This document shows positions 46,824 to 58,121 of a DNA stretch of 64,000 nucleotides, piece after piece (the stretch's first letter is position 1; every line of letters begins with the position of its first letter). Both the position numbers and the translations under genes were made by a program. This stretch comes from Enterobacter genomosp. O (GTDB lineage Bacteria > Pseudomonadota > Gammaproteobacteria > Enterobacterales > Enterobacteriaceae), in assembly GCF_001022965.1 (NCBI RefSeq), contig NZ_LECZ01000023.1, positions 1 through 64,000 on the forward strand, given 5' to 3'. The notes beneath the pieces were generated by a model. That model was not told where the DNA came from. It saw nothing but the letters and a program-made list of their open reading frames with translations, and ran no database searches.

Positions 46824-48098
46824 TCACTCCTCTAACGACCGCAGATGGTCATCCTTCCTCAGCGTCAACAGCGCGGCAATACTCACTACCGCCGTCGCCA
46901 TCACGTAATACCCCGGAATATCCAGGTTTCCCGTTTCTTTAATCAGACCGGTGATAATCAGCCCCGCACACCCCGAGAAAATCGCGTTCGACAGGGAATA
47001 GGCCAGCCCAAGGCCGGTATAGCGCACGCGCGTCGGGAACATCTCCGAAAGCATCGCGGGCCCCGGACCTGCCAGCATTCCCACCAGACCGCCTGCAATC
47101 AATACCACGACCGCTTTCACCGCCAGCGTGCTGGACTCCGCCTGCAAAATTTTCAGCAGCGGCAGGGCGAGGAGCAGCAGCAGTACGGTGGCGATAATCA
47201 TCACCGTACGGCGGCCAATCCTGTCGCTCAGGATCCCTGACGGGATAATCGTCAGCGCAAAACCGATATTCGATATCACCGCTATCAGCAGCGCCTGGTT
47301 AAACCCGGTGTGCAGCGCCGACTGCAGATAGGTCGGCATAATGACCAGATAGGTATACCCCGCCGCGGACCAGACCATTACGCGGCCAATCCCCATCATG
47401 ATGGCTTTGACCGTGGCGACGGTATCCGCCTGAGCGACGAGCGGTTTTTCCTGCTGCTGCACAAAGCTTGGCGTCTCTTCCATGCTGACACGCAGCCACA
47501 GCGCAACGACGCCCATAGGCAGCGCCAGGAAGAACGGAATGCGCCAGCCCCAGTCATGCAATACCTCAGGCGTGAGGAGGGCGGAGAGTAGCGCCACGAT
47601 GCCTGCGCCCGCTAACAAGCCCAGCGCCACGGTAAAGGACTGCCACGCGCCGTAGAGCCCGCGCTTGCCGCGTGGGGCAAACTCCGTCATCAGCGAGACC
47701 GCACCGCCGTACTCGCCGCCCGCGAACAACCCCTGCAGGATGCGTAGCAGCGTGATAATCAGCGGCGCTGCGATACCGATGCTGGCGTAGACCGGCACAA
47801 GACCAATGGCGGCAGTAGCGAGCGTCATCAGCACCAGCACAATAATCAGCGTCGGTTTTCGGCCGATTCGGTCACCGATGCGGCCAAACACCACCGCACC
47901 CAGCGGACGGAAGAAGAAAGCGATGGCAAATGAGGCGTAGGTAAGGATCAGGCTGGTGAGCCCCGCTTCCCCTTCAAGCTGGAAGAAATTCTTCGCAATG
48001 ACGGTCGCCAGAAAACCGTAGACCGCAAACTCATACCACTCAATAAAGTTACCAATGGAGCCTGCAATTAATGCTCGTTTGTGCGCATCCGGTTGCAT
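46824..48098 (-). CDS. MHS-family (MFS) metabolite:H+ symporter
   Basis: A 424-aa, 12-helix major-facilitator protein of the metabolite:H+ symporter subfamily (relatives include ProP, KgtP, ShiA). The MFS loop motif appears twice, FGRIGDRIGRKPTLI and LSDRIGRRTVMI. The start region LIAGSIGNFIEWYEFAVYGF is characteristic of MHS. The ATG at 48098 follows GAGGA; a GTG 12 nt upstream overlaps that site. The substrate cannot be told; an organic acid or osmolyte is likely. E. coli K-12 has yjfIJKLMC here instead. A CRP site lies about 80 nt upstream. Confidence 0.85.
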   Translation of the reverse strand: MQPDAHKRALIAGSIGNFIEWYEFAVYGFLATVIAKNFFQLEGEAGLTSLILTYASFAIAFFFRPLGAVVFGRIGDRIGRKPTLIIVLVLMTLATAAIGLVPVYASIGIAAPLIITLLRILQGLFAGGEYGGAVSLMTEFAPRGKRGLYGAWQSFTVALGLLAGAGIVALLSALLTPEVLHDWGWRIPFFLALPMGVVALWLRVSMEETPSFVQQQEKPLVAQADTVATVKAIMMGIGRVMVWSAAGYTYLVIMPTYLQSALHTGFNQALLIAVISNIGFALTIIPSGILSDRIGRRTVMIIATVLLLLLALPLLKILQAESSTLAVKAVVVLIAGGLVGMLAGPGPAMLSEMFPTRVRYTGLGLAYSLSNAIFSGCAGLIITGLIKETGNLDIPGYYVMATAVVSIAALLTLRKDDHLRSLEE

Positions 48099-48175
48099 AA
48101 CTTTCCTCACTGAAAGGGGGAGAGAATAAATTATTCAATAAAGCAGAAGGGATGAAATAGTTTATTCTTATGTTC

Positions 48176-48191
48176 TGTGAGCCATTTCACG
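48176..48191. promoter_or_regulatory. CRP-binding site upstream of the MHS transporter
   Basis: TGTGA-GCCATT-TCACG matches the CRP consensus at nine of ten positions. It lies between the divergent MHS transporter (start 48098) and aidB (start 48293), and its distance suits class I activation of the transporter. A nearby perfect palindrome GTGACGTCAC (48218-48227) is of unknown meaning. Confidence 0.7.
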
Positions 48192-48292
48192 AATGATATC
48201 AGCGGGATCGCCACGGTGTGACGTCACTCCCATGCAGCGTTAACGGGGTCTGTCCATACTTACCTTCATTGCCACTGAAGGAGGGAGACAGC

Positions 48293-49915
48293 ATGCACTG
48301 GCAAACACATACCGTTTTCAATCAACCCGCACCGCTCTCTAACAGTAACCTTTTTCTCTCGGATTGCGCCCTGCGCGACGCGGTGACGCGTGAAGGAGCT
48401 GAGTGGGATATCGAACTTCTCGCCAGCATTGGCCAGCAGCTTGGTACGGCAGAATCACTGGAGCTGGGCCGGCTGGCTAACGTTAATCCGCCGGAGCTAC
48501 TACGCTATGACGCCACCGGAGAGCGGCTGGATGACGTCCGCTTTCACCCGGCCTGGCACTTGCTGATGCAGGGTCTGTGTGCCAACCGCGTACATAACCT
48601 GGCATGGGAAGAGGAGGCGCGGAAAGGCGCGTTTGTCGCCCGGGCCGCGCGCTTTGTCCTGCATGCTCAGGTTGAGGCGGGCACGCTTTGTCCCGTCACC
48701 ATGACGTTCGCCGCGACGCCGCTGCTGCAGCAGGCGCTCCCAAAAACCTTTCACGACTGGCTGACGCCGCTACTTAGCGATCGCTACGATCCTCATCTCG
48801 CCCCCGGCGCGCAAAAGCGCGGCCTGCTGATCGGCATGGGGATGACGGAGAAGCAGGGCGGCTCGGATGTACTCAGCAACACCACCAAAGCGGAGAAATG
48901 CAGCGACGGCAGCTACCGGCTGGTGGGGCACAAATGGTTTTTCTCCGTCCCGCAAAGCGATGCGCACCTGGTGCTGGCCCAGGCGAAAGGCGGGTTGTCC
49001 TGCTTTTTTGTGCCGCGCTTTTTGCCCGACGGACAGCGTAACGCCGTGCGGCTGGAGCGCCTTAAGGACAAGCTCGGGAACCGCTCCAACGCCAGCAGCG
49101 AGGCGGAGTTTCTTGATGCCTCCGGCTGGCTACTGGGGGAAGAGGGCGAAGGGGTTCGGCAGATACTCAAAATGGGCGGGCTGACGCGCTTCGACTGCGC
49201 GCTGGGCAGCCACGGGCTGATGCGACGGGCGCTCTCGGTGGCGCTGTACCATGCCCATCAGCGTCAAACCTTCGGCAAAAACCTCATCGATCAGCCGTTA
49301 ATGCGCGAGGTATTAAGCCGGATGGCGCTGGTGCTGGAGGGACACACGGCGCTGCTGTTCCGCCTGGCTCGCGCCTGGGATAAACGCACCGATCCGCAAG
49401 AGGCTGCCTGGGCGCGGCTGTTTACCCCGGCCGCGAAATTTTGCGTGTGTAAAGCGGGTATTCCGTTTGTGGCTGAAGCGATGGAGGTGCTGGGAGGAAT
49501 CGGGTACTGCGAGGAGAGTGAACTTCCCCGCCTGTACCGCGAGATGCCGGTGAACAGCATCTGGGAAGGATCGGGCAATATCATGTGCCTGGACGTGCTG
49601 CGCGTGCTGGCGAAGCAGCCAGGTATTCACGACCTGCTTGCCGATGAGTTTGCGCAGGTAAAAGGGCAGGACAGACACTTCGACCGCAGCTGGCGGCAGC
49701 TTCAGCAAAAGCTGCGTAAGCCGCAGGAGGCGCAGGGCAGGGAAATTGCTCAACAGCTCTTTTTACTGGGCGCCGGCAGCCAAATGCTGCGGCACGCATC
49801 GCCCCCGGTGGCGCAGGCGTGGTGCCGCATGATGCTGGACACCCGGGGCGGTACGCTGATGAGCGAGCAGGTACAAAGTGACCTGCTGCTGCGCGCCACG
49901 GGCAGGGTTGGCTAG
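48293..49915 (+). CDS. aidB: Adaptive-response protein AidB (acyl-CoA dehydrogenase family)
   Basis: A 540-aa flavoprotein of the acyl-CoA dehydrogenase superfamily with a C-terminal DNA-binding domain. It is induced by Ada during alkylation stress in E. coli and protects DNA. Family segments GMGMTEKQGGSDVLSNTTKA and VLGGIGYCEESELPRLYREM are conserved. The ATG at 48293 follows GGAGGGAG; upstream in-frame codons are rejected. Its TAG stop shares CTAG with the stop of the convergent chemoreceptor (4-nt overlap). I did not identify an Ada box. Confidence 0.96.
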   Translation: MHWQTHTVFNQPAPLSNSNLFLSDCALRDAVTREGAEWDIELLASIGQQLGTAESLELGRLANVNPPELLRYDATGERLDDVRFHPAWHLLMQGLCANRVHNLAWEEEARKGAFVARAARFVLHAQVEAGTLCPVTMTFAATPLLQQALPKTFHDWLTPLLSDRYDPHLAPGAQKRGLLIGMGMTEKQGGSDVLSNTTKAEKCSDGSYRLVGHKWFFSVPQSDAHLVLAQAKGGLSCFFVPRFLPDGQRNAVRLERLKDKLGNRSNASSEAEFLDASGWLLGEEGEGVRQILKMGGLTRFDCALGSHGLMRRALSVALYHAHQRQTFGKNLIDQPLMREVLSRMALVLEGHTALLFRLARAWDKRTDPQEAAWARLFTPAAKFCVCKAGIPFVAEAMEVLGGIGYCEESELPRLYREMPVNSIWEGSGNIMCLDVLRVLAKQPGIHDLLADEFAQVKGQDRHFDRSWRQLQQKLRKPQEAQGREIAQQLFLLGAGSQMLRHASPPVAQAWCRMMLDTRGGTLMSEQVQSDLLLRATGRVG

Positions 49916-51843
49916 CTTTTAAGCTGGAACAGACTCACCAGCTGGGTCAGGTGTGAACCCTTCTCGCGCAGCGTTTGTGCGGTTTGCTCGCTGCGTGAGA
50001 TGCGATCGGCATTGATATGCGACGCTTCGCCAATATGGGTCATGGCGAGATTCACCTGGCCTATGCCTGCGGATTGCTCGCGTGACGCATGGTTAATCTC
50101 GGTGACCAGCTGGCTGATGTTATCGATATGAATGATGATGTCATCCATCGCCAGGCGCGTCTGTTCAGACAGCGCATGGCCCTCACTCACTTTCCTGAGC
50201 GTATCGCCAATCAGCTGTTCAATCTCCTTCACCGCGTTAGCGCTGCGCCCCGCCAGGGCACGAACTTCCTGCGCGACAACGGCAAACCCTTTTCCATGCT
50301 CGCCCGCGCGGGCCGCTTCCACTGCCGCATTCAGCGCCAGAATATTCGTCTGGAAAGCGATGGACTCGATCACGCGAGTGATGTCTTCGATGCGTTTTGA
50401 CGCTTCGCGAATGTCGTCCATGGTCGACACCGCGTGGGTGACCGTTTCACCGCCCTGATGGACCGCGAGCGAGGTTTCACCCACCAGCTGCTGGGTTTGC
50501 TCCATGTTGGCGGCATTTTGCTGCACGGTCGCGGCCAGTTGCTCCATGCTGGCGGAGGTCTCTTCCACGCTGCTGGCCTGCTTGTTGATCTGCTCTGAAA
50601 TCTCGCCTGTATCGGAGGCCAGCGCGTTAGTGCCCAAATGGATCTCGCCCGCGGCTTCGCGAACCTGCAGCACAATTTTTTGCAGGCCGCCGCCGATGCC
50701 GTTGATGGCATCGATCAGCTGGCCGACCTCGTCCTGGCGCGTCACGGGCAGGCTGGAACGGAGATCGCCTGCGGCGTATTGCCGGGCAAGATGGATAACA
50801 TTACGCAGCGGTCGGGTCAGCACGCGGCGAATAAGGACCACGAACAGGCCAGCAAAGAGGATGGATAAGACCACGCCGGCCAGCAGGAAACGATCGCGCA
50901 TGGCGGTGACGCTTGAGAGCAGCACCGATTTATCCACTTCACCCACGATAGTCCAGTTCCAGCCAGGAAGCGGGGTATAAGCCATCTTCAGCGTGCGACC
51001 GTCGTCGCTTGTGCGTTCGAGCGTGCCGGGCTTATCATCCAGAAGCTGCTGCTGCGTCGCGCCGTCCCACTTCGGCAGTTGTCCTTCTTCAGTGGCGTGG
51101 AACAGGTATTGCCCGCGCGTTTTACCGCTGCTGCGATCCAGCACAAAGAAGTGACCGCTTTCGCCCAAGCGGCGGTTGAGGATTTTTTCGCGCATCACGT
51201 TCCAGGAGTGAGTAATGTCCACCCCGACAAAGACAATCGCAATGACCTGTCCTTCGGCGTTTTTCACGGGCTGGTACTGGGTGATGTAGCGTTTGCCAAA
51301 CAGCAGCGCCAGGCCACGGTAGACTTCACCTTTGTTGACGGCGGCAAAGGCCGGGCTGGAGGTATCCAGAACGGTGCCCATTGCCCGTTCGCCATTCTCT
51401 TTGCGAAGAGACGTGGCCACGCGAACAAAGTCGTTACCGCTGCGTACAAACAGCGTCGAAATGGCTCCCGTGCGGTTCAGAAAATCGTCAGACAGGGTGT
51501 TGTTTTCATGCAGCCCGGTTTCGCCACCTTTCAGAAGTGGAACGCTGAGCCCGTTAATCGTCTGGGGTTGGGAATTATCAATATTCAGCGGCTGCGGTAA
51601 AAAGGTGGTAAATAGCCGGGTATAACTCTCAACCTCTTCACTCAGGCTGGTGTTAAACATCTGCACCATGTCGACCATGCCGGTGGACTGATTATGCAGG
51701 TCTTCTACCGCAAGGGCCTCCAGTTGCTGGCTGGCTTTTTGGCTGAGCAGAAAAGTGAAAAGCAGAAATAGCGTGGCGACACTGACGCCCGTCAGCAGCG
51801 ATAGCTTCGTCCCCAGTCCTGCACGGCGAAAAACGTTGATCAT
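49912..51843 (-). CDS. Methyl-accepting chemotaxis protein with periplasmic Cache-type sensor
   Basis: A 643-aa chemoreceptor. TM1 is at about 15-35 and a long periplasmic sensor of Cache type at about 40-315 (ITQYQPVKNAEGQVIAIVFV, TPLPGWNWTIVGEVD). TM2 is at about 318-340, then HAMP, then the coiled-coil signalling domain with hairpin tip ESIAFQTNILALNAAVEAAR. The C-terminus (SLFQLKS) lacks the NWETF pentapeptide, so it probably depends on other receptors for efficient methylation. Ligand unknown. E. coli K-12 has no receptor between aidB and yjfN. A sigma-28 promoter match lies upstream. Confidence 0.92.
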   Translation of the reverse strand: MINVFRRAGLGTKLSLLTGVSVATLFLLFTFLLSQKASQQLEALAVEDLHNQSTGMVDMVQMFNTSLSEEVESYTRLFTTFLPQPLNIDNSQPQTINGLSVPLLKGGETGLHENNTLSDDFLNRTGAISTLFVRSGNDFVRVATSLRKENGERAMGTVLDTSSPAFAAVNKGEVYRGLALLFGKRYITQYQPVKNAEGQVIAIVFVGVDITHSWNVMREKILNRRLGESGHFFVLDRSSGKTRGQYLFHATEEGQLPKWDGATQQQLLDDKPGTLERTSDDGRTLKMAYTPLPGWNWTIVGEVDKSVLLSSVTAMRDRFLLAGVVLSILFAGLFVVLIRRVLTRPLRNVIHLARQYAAGDLRSSLPVTRQDEVGQLIDAINGIGGGLQKIVLQVREAAGEIHLGTNALASDTGEISEQINKQASSVEETSASMEQLAATVQQNAANMEQTQQLVGETSLAVHQGGETVTHAVSTMDDIREASKRIEDITRVIESIAFQTNILALNAAVEAARAGEHGKGFAVVAQEVRALAGRSANAVKEIEQLIGDTLRKVSEGHALSEQTRLAMDDIIIHIDNISQLVTEINHASREQSAGIGQVNLAMTHIGEASHINADRISRSEQTAQTLREKGSHLTQLVSLFQLKS

Positions 51844-51874
51844 AAATTGCTCATCATTGAAAAGGTATGGTTCT

Positions 51875-51901
51875 TCAACGGCAGAGCGGAGATTACGTTT
51901 A
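51875..51901 (-). promoter_or_regulatory. Sigma-28 (FliA) promoter of the chemoreceptor
   Basis: On the minus strand TAAA (51898-51901), 15 bp, then GCCGTTGA (51875-51882). This fits the sigma-28 consensus TAAA-N15-GCCGATAA at ten of twelve bases with exact spacing, 31 nt before the coding start. It fits flagellar class 3 expression. Confidence 0.78.
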
Positions 51902-51970
51902 CTTAATTAATGTAACAAAATGTTATTTTATTGTTCTTGTTTGGTTTTCTATAAGATAAAAAATTTGCAA

Positions 51971-52002
51971 AAACGAAAAGCCACTAAAAATAAGTGGCTT
52001 TT
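51971..52002 (-). terminator. Terminator of yjfN
   Basis: AAAAGCCACT, short AT loop, AGTGGCTTTT, followed on the minus strand by CGTTTTTGC. It lies 13 nt after the yjfN stop. Confidence 0.83.
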
Positions 52003-52015
52003 ATCAGGAGGGATA

Positions 52016-52291
52016 TTACACGTAGAGAATGGCCTGTACCCGCCAGTGGTCGATATGGTTATCTTCCTGCATCTGGATGATGCGATACCATGAAGCACCC
52101 TGCTCATCGGCCTTTAATGCCACGACACGTTCAACGTCCTGCGGGCTCCCCGAGATATTATTCACGGAGATCTGGCCAATTTCATTCAGGCCAGTCACAC
52201 AGTCAGCACTGGCGAATTCTGCTGACTGAGCGGTGGTGCTCACAAGGCCTGCAGAGAGCAACAGTGAGGTCAAAGCAAGAGTTCGTTTCAT
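52016..52291 (-). CDS. yjfN: Periplasmic DUF1471 protein YjfN
   Basis: A 91-aa secreted protein. The signal peptide MKRTLALTSLLLSAGLVS is followed by the DUF1471 (YhcN/BsmA) fold; the mature segment FASADCVTGLNEIGQISVNN is nearly that of E. coli YjfN, reported to stimulate the periplasmic protease DegP. The second of two in-frame ATGs is used: GGAG lies 6 nt upstream and the length is that of E. coli. It is the first of three DUF1471 genes within 9 kb (with bsmA and yjfY). Confidence 0.92.
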   Translation of the reverse strand: MKRTLALTSLLLSAGLVSTTAQSAEFASADCVTGLNEIGQISVNNISGSPQDVERVVALKADEQGASWYRIIQMQEDNHIDHWRVQAILYV

Positions 52292-52439
52292 CGTCAGCTC
52301 CATTTCACATATCTCCGGTATCCGCCGGGCAATCCTTCGCGAATAAACTCCTTTCCATTGACGCGGGCATGGAGTTTATTGTGGACAGGAAAATGTCTAT
52401 GGACGCAAAGCAGTGTAAATGTCGTTCAAATGAAAACCA

Positions 52440-52769
52440 TTATTTACGGTACAAAATAGCCTGCGAGTACCACTGTCCCGTTATGATGGTTTCATCGATC
52501 ATAATGATGACGTAATAATCTGCTTTGGCGGCGACGGCCTGTGCTTTTATTGCCGCTTCTGCGTCATCCGGAGAACCGCGAACCAGCGCGGAGACGGTGC
52601 CCATTCGTTGTAATCCTTCCGTCTGATTACGACGAATCTCCTGTGGATGATCGGCGACCGGTGGAGCGGGTTGCGGCGTTCCCTGCAGTGCGCTACAGCC
52701 ACTAAGCAGAAACACCAGCAATAAAGCAGCAAACCTGCGCATAACCATATCTCGTTTCCTGATAGCCAT
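52440..52769 (-). CDS. bsmA: Biofilm/stress lipoprotein BsmA (YjfO)
   Basis: A DUF1471 lipoprotein tied to biofilm formation and peroxide or acid stress in E. coli. Lipobox LLSGC is followed by SALQGTPQPAPP and the fold ending GQWYSQAILYRK. The start is uncertain. ATG 52769 gives 109 aa like E. coli but has no ribosome site. ATG 52748 (MVMRRFAALLLVF) has AGGA 8 nt upstream and gives a more usual signal peptide. Confidence 0.9.
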   Translation of the reverse strand: MAIRKRDMVMRRFAALLLVFLLSGCSALQGTPQPAPPVADHPQEIRRNQTEGLQRMGTVSALVRGSPDDAEAAIKAQAVAAKADYYVIIMIDETIITGQWYSQAILYRK

Positions 52770-52906
52770 AGTGTAGTTGTCTGTGAATTTAGTTTTGGGG
52801 GAATGTTCCCGAAGTGTTATCTGGGACGTATATTTCGAATGAAAATGGCGTGAAAGCGTAACCCAGTTCTCAACATTATGAATCATACATTCGCACAGGG
52901 TCGACA

Positions 52907-53629
52907 ATGATTGAAATTGAAATACGCCACCTCGGCGACCATGAAATTTTACACGCGATGCCCGCGGGCAAACGTGATAAACCGCTGCCTGTTGTCGTTT
53001 TTTATCATGGGTTTACGTCATCTAAGCTGGTCTACAGTTATTTTGCAGTGGCGCTGGCGCAGGCGGGTTTTCGGGTAGTGATGCCGGATGCTCCCGACCA
53101 CGGCGCACGCTTTACGGGCAATGAACAGGCGCGGCTTGGGCGGTTCTGGCACATTCTGTACGGTAGTCTGACCGAGTTTGCCGGGTTGCGCGATGCGCTT
53201 TATGAGGCCGGGCTAGTGGCCGATAACCGGCTGGCCGTCGCCGGGGCGTCGATGGGCGGTATGACCGCGCTGGGGATTATGACGCATCATCCTGAAGTGA
53301 GGTCCGTCGCCTGTCTGATGGGCTCGGGCTATTTTACGTCGCTGGCGAAGACGCTTTTTCCTCCTCAGGATTTAACGGAAATGACGGCGTTGCTGGCAGA
53401 GTGGGAAGTGGCCCGGGCATTGCCGCGCCTGGCCGATCGCCCGCTGCTGCTGTGGCACGGTGATGCAGATGATGTGGTCCCGCCCGACGGAACTTTCCGC
53501 CTTCAGCAGGCGCTGCAGCACGAGGGGCTGGATGGCAACCTGACCTGCCTGTGGGAAGCGGGCGTCCGCCACCGCATCACCCCAACGGCGCTGGACGCCA
53601 CGGTGGCGTTTTTTCGCAAGCACCTCTAA
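52907..53629 (+). CDS. yjfP: Alpha/beta-hydrolase esterase YjfP
   Basis: A 240-aa cytoplasmic carboxylesterase (E. coli YjfP is 249 aa). It has the oxyanion segment [19 protein letters not shown], the nucleophile elbow GASMGGM, the Asp in [12 protein letters not shown] and the His in GVRHRITP, so the triad is complete. The shorter length comes from a gap of about nine residues after FPPQDL. The ribosome site is weak. Its stop overlaps that of convergent ulaR by 4 nt. Confidence 0.92.
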   Translation: MIEIEIRHLGDHEILHAMPAGKRDKPLPVVVFYHGFTSSKLVYSYFAVALAQAGFRVVMPDAPDHGARFTGNEQARLGRFWHILYGSLTEFAGLRDALYEAGLVADNRLAVAGASMGGMTALGIMTHHPEVRSVACLMGSGYFTSLAKTLFPPQDLTEMTALLAEWEVARALPRLADRPLLLWHGDADDVVPPDGTFRLQQALQHEGLDGNLTCLWEAGVRHRITPTALDATVAFFRKHL

Positions 53630-54381
53630 ACGCGCAGGATTTTCATGCCCTGATCTTCCAGCTTCTGGAGGATTTCAGGGTTGGCACCTTTGCCGGTGAT
53701 CACCATATCGATCTGTTCGGCACGGCTGAATAACATCCCTGCGCGCTCGCCCACTTTGCTGCTGTCGACCAGTACAACGAGCTTGCCCACGACGTTGAGC
53801 ATGTTTTGTTCCGCCATCGCGGTGAGCATATCGGTTTTATAGAGGCCATCTGCGGTAAGGCCTTTGCCGCTGGTAAACATCCAGTGCCCGGCATAGAGGC
53901 TGTTTTCACTGTCCTGCGGGCTGAGCGTAATGGACTGGCTTTTGTTGTACTGGCCGCCCATGATCACGACGCTCTCATGCTCCTGATCGATAAGATAGTT
54001 GGCGAGCGGTAGGTAGTTGGTGATGATTTGCACCGGCTTGCCGCACATTTCGCGGCCCAGTAGAAACGCCGTGGAGCCGCAGTTGATGACGACGCTCTCA
54101 CCGGGATTCACCAGCTGGGAGGCCGCTCGGGCAATGCGCACCTTTTCATCGTGATTTTGCGCCTGATGAATATTCATCGGTGTCCAGCGGGGGCGCTGCT
54201 GGCTGATTGCTTCCGCCCCGTTGCGAACCTTTTTCAGTTTGCCGCTTTCATCCAGCTTGTTGATATCCCGCCGCGCTGTTGCCGGGGAGATCCCTAAACG
54301 TTCGATCACTTTCTCGACGGTGATAAACCCTGTTTGCGCCAGGAGTTCCAGGAGAATTTGATGCCGTTGCGCTTCCGTCAT
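53626..54381 (-). CDS. ulaR: L-ascorbate utilisation repressor UlaR
   Basis: A 251-aa DeoR-family repressor of ulaG and ulaABCDEF, released by L-ascorbate 6-phosphate in E. coli. It has an N-terminal helix-turn-helix (about 3-57, [20 protein letters not shown]) and a C-terminal sugar-phosphate domain ([13 protein letters not shown]). Length equals E. coli. It lies 109 nt downstream of ulaG on the same strand. Its likely operators are at 55574-55608 and 55816-55850. Confidence 0.97.
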   Translation of the reverse strand: MTEAQRHQILLELLAQTGFITVEKVIERLGISPATARRDINKLDESGKLKKVRNGAEAISQQRPRWTPMNIHQAQNHDEKVRIARAASQLVNPGESVVINCGSTAFLLGREMCGKPVQIITNYLPLANYLIDQEHESVVIMGGQYNKSQSITLSPQDSENSLYAGHWMFTSGKGLTADGLYKTDMLTAMAEQNMLNVVGKLVVLVDSSKVGERAGMLFSRAEQIDMVITGKGANPEILQKLEDQGMKILRV

Positions 54382-54490
54382 GAGCTATTCCGATAAGAAT
54401 TGATTTGAAAAGATGATATTTGAAATAGCGTGAAATTACTAAAAGAAATATGACATCGCCAGACATCCGTCTGGCGATGTGGTTGCACAA

Positions 54491-55555
54491 TCAGAGGAAG
54501 GACTTGAACGGCAGATCTGGCTCAATGGTGAAGCAATCATCGAAACCACGTGGATAGTGATATTCGAAATTGTCTTTATCCAGCGGCCAGGTGAACTTGC
54601 CGCCGACCTGCCAGATAAACGGCTTGAAGCCGTACTTCAGGCGATCTTTTTTCATCTCCCACAGCACGCGGATTTCCTGCGGGTCGGCCTGGAAGTTTGA
54701 CCAGATATCGTGGTGGAACGGGATCACCACTTTGGTGTTCAATGCTTCCGCCATGCGCAGCATATCGGCGCTGGTCATCTTGTCAGTAATGCCGCGCGGG
54801 TTCTCGCCGTAGGAGCCCAACGCTACGTCAATCTGATGCTCGTTGCCGTGCTTCGCGTAGTAGTTGGAGTAGTGAGAGTCACCGCTGTGGTACAGGGAAC
54901 CGCCAGGGGTTTTAAACAGGTAGTTCACCGCACGCTCATCCATACCGTCCGGCAATACGCCAGCGGCTTTCTGGTCGGCTGGCAGGGTGATTAATGCCGT
55001 ACGGTCAAAGGCATCCAGCGCGTGAATTTCAATATCCTTGATTTTCACCACGTCGCCAGGCTTCATCACGATGCAGCGCTCTTTCGGCACACCCCAGCCA
55101 ATCCAGAGATCCACGCAGGTCTGTGGCCCGATAAACGGCACATCCTCAGCGCAGTTTTGCATGACCGCTGCCGCCACGTTCACGTCGATATGATCGTTGT
55201 GATCGTGAGTGGAGAGAACGGCATCGATCTGACGAATAGCAAATGGATCAAGCACAAAAGGCGTCGTTCGCAGGTTTGGCTGCAGTTTTTCTACGCCTGC
55301 CATGCGCTGCATCTGATGGCCTTTTTTCATCAGCGGGTTGCCGTGGCTCTGTTTGCCCGTGCCGCACCAGAAATCGACGCAGATATTCGCGCCACCCTCA
55401 GATTTCAGCCAGATGCCGGTGCAGCCCAGCCACCACATGGCAAAGGTACCAGGAGCAACCTTTTCTTGCTCGATCTCTTCATTCAGCCAGCTACCCCATT
55501 CCGGGAAGGTGCTCAGAATCCATGATTCACGGGTGATGGTGTTTACTTTACTCAT
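54491..55555 (-). CDS. ulaG: L-ascorbate-6-phosphate lactonase UlaG
   Basis: A 354-aa Mn-dependent metallo-beta-lactamase-fold lactonase that opens L-ascorbate 6-phosphate. The metal motif is THDHNDHID, with other ligand segments in [10 protein letters not shown] and IPFHHDIW. The ATG at 55555 ([12 protein letters not shown]) follows AGGAG and matches E. coli. It is divergent from ulaA across a 358-nt control region. Confidence 0.98.
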   Translation of the reverse strand: MSKVNTITRESWILSTFPEWGSWLNEEIEQEKVAPGTFAMWWLGCTGIWLKSEGGANICVDFWCGTGKQSHGNPLMKKGHQMQRMAGVEKLQPNLRTTPFVLDPFAIRQIDAVLSTHDHNDHIDVNVAAAVMQNCAEDVPFIGPQTCVDLWIGWGVPKERCIVMKPGDVVKIKDIEIHALDAFDRTALITLPADQKAAGVLPDGMDERAVNYLFKTPGGSLYHSGDSHYSNYYAKHGNEHQIDVALGSYGENPRGITDKMTSADMLRMAEALNTKVVIPFHHDIWSNFQADPQEIRVLWEMKKDRLKYGFKPFIWQVGGKFTWPLDKDNFEYHYPRGFDDCFTIEPDLPFKSFL

Positions 55556-55573
55556 CGTTTTGGCTCCTGGTTT

Positions 55574-55608
55574 AATCAAAAGTAATCATTTGGTGATTTG
55601 CTGTGATT
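55574..55608. promoter_or_regulatory. UlaR operator, ulaG side
   Basis: Four pentamers start at 55574, 55584, 55594 and 55604: AATCA, AATCA, TGATT, TGATT. Each is exactly 10 bp from the next and the whole is a dyad centred at 55591. It overlaps the 5' untranslated region of ulaG. An operator with the same geometry lies on the ulaA side at 55816-55850. Assignment to UlaR comes from gene context and known UlaR control of this region in E. coli. Confidence 0.72.
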
Positions 55609-55815
55609 AATGCTGGCACCATTTGATGCGCTTTGCAATGGCTAAAATGCGGAATTTTATCTGTTCGACTTCACGGATTATCCGCTATCCCCTTGTTAGA
55701 TCATTGTGTATTAAAGATTAATTGTATGAATAATAAGGAGTAATTCATTTTTATCATGCGGTAGTGAAAATCATTACTAACACCATGGAAATAAATTGCG
55801 TGATACGTCACAAAT

Positions 55816-57314
<1,499 letters not shown>

Positions 57315-57326
57315 GGAGTTTCGATT

Positions 57327-57632
57327 ATGACCGTACGTATCCTGGCTGTCTGTGGCAATGGGCAAGGTAGCTCCATGATCATGAAGATGAAAGTGGACCA
57401 GTTTTTAACCCAGTCAAACATCGATCACACGGTGAACAGCTGCGCAGTGGGTGAATATAAAAGCGAGCTGAACGGCGCGGACATCATCATTGCCTCTACC
57501 CATATCGCCGGTGAAATCACCGTGACGGGCAATAAATATGTCGTGGGGGTACGCAACATGCTGTCGCCTGCGGATTTCGGTCCCAAGCTGCTGGAAGTGA
57601 TCAAAGAACACTTCCCACAAGACGTGAAGTAA
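57327..57632 (+). CDS. ulaB: L-ascorbate PTS subunit EIIB, UlaB
   Basis: A 101-aa phosphocarrier with the active-site Cys in VCGNGQGSS near residue 9. It receives phosphate from UlaC and passes it to ascorbate bound by UlaA. Almost identical to E. coli UlaB; 9 nt separate it from ulaC. Confidence 0.98.
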   Translation: MTVRILAVCGNGQGSSMIMKMKVDQFLTQSNIDHTVNSCAVGEYKSELNGADIIIASTHIAGEITVTGNKYVVGVRNMLSPADFGPKLLEVIKEHFPQDVK

Positions 57633-57641
57633 GGACGCCAT

Positions 57642-58109
57642 ATGAAACTACGTGATTCGCTGGCAGAGAATAACTCCATCCTTTTACAGGCTGAGGCCAG
57701 CACCTGGCAGGAAGCGGTAAAGCTGAGCGTGGATTTACTGGTCAAGGCTGACGTGGTCGAGCCGCGTTACTACCAGGCCATTCTTGATGGCGTCGCGCAG
57801 CACGGTCCTTACTTTGTCATTGCTCCGGGCTTGGCCATGCCGCATGGCCGCCCGGAAGAGGGCGTGAAGAAAACCGGCTTTGCGCTGGTGACGCTGAAAA
57901 CGCCGCTGGTGTTTAACCACGAAGATAACGACCCGGTCGATATCCTGATCACCATGGCGGCCGTTGATGCCAACACCCACCAGGAGGTGGGCATCATGCA
58001 GATCGTCAATCTGTTTGATGATGAAGCCAATTTTGACCGTTTACGCGCCTGCCGCACCGAGCAGGAAGTGCTGGATTTAATTGATACCGCTACTGCGGCG
58101 GCAGTCTAA
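57642..58109 (+). CDS. ulaC: L-ascorbate PTS subunit EIIA, UlaC
   Basis: A 155-aa PTS EIIA of the mannitol/fructose type. The phosphorylated His is in [20 protein letters not shown] near residue 67. It takes phosphate from HPr. Third gene of the operon. Confidence 0.97.
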   Translation: MKLRDSLAENNSILLQAEASTWQEAVKLSVDLLVKADVVEPRYYQAILDGVAQHGPYFVIAPGLAMPHGRPEEGVKKTGFALVTLKTPLVFNHEDNDPVDILITMAAVDANTHQEVGIMQIVNLFDDEANFDRLRACRTEQEVLDLIDTATAAAV

Positions 58110-58121
58110 GAGGAATTGAAA

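Noticed and set aside
48218..48227. Perfect palindrome GTGACGTCAC upstream of aidB
   Set aside because: Too short to assign to any regulator; chance cannot be excluded.
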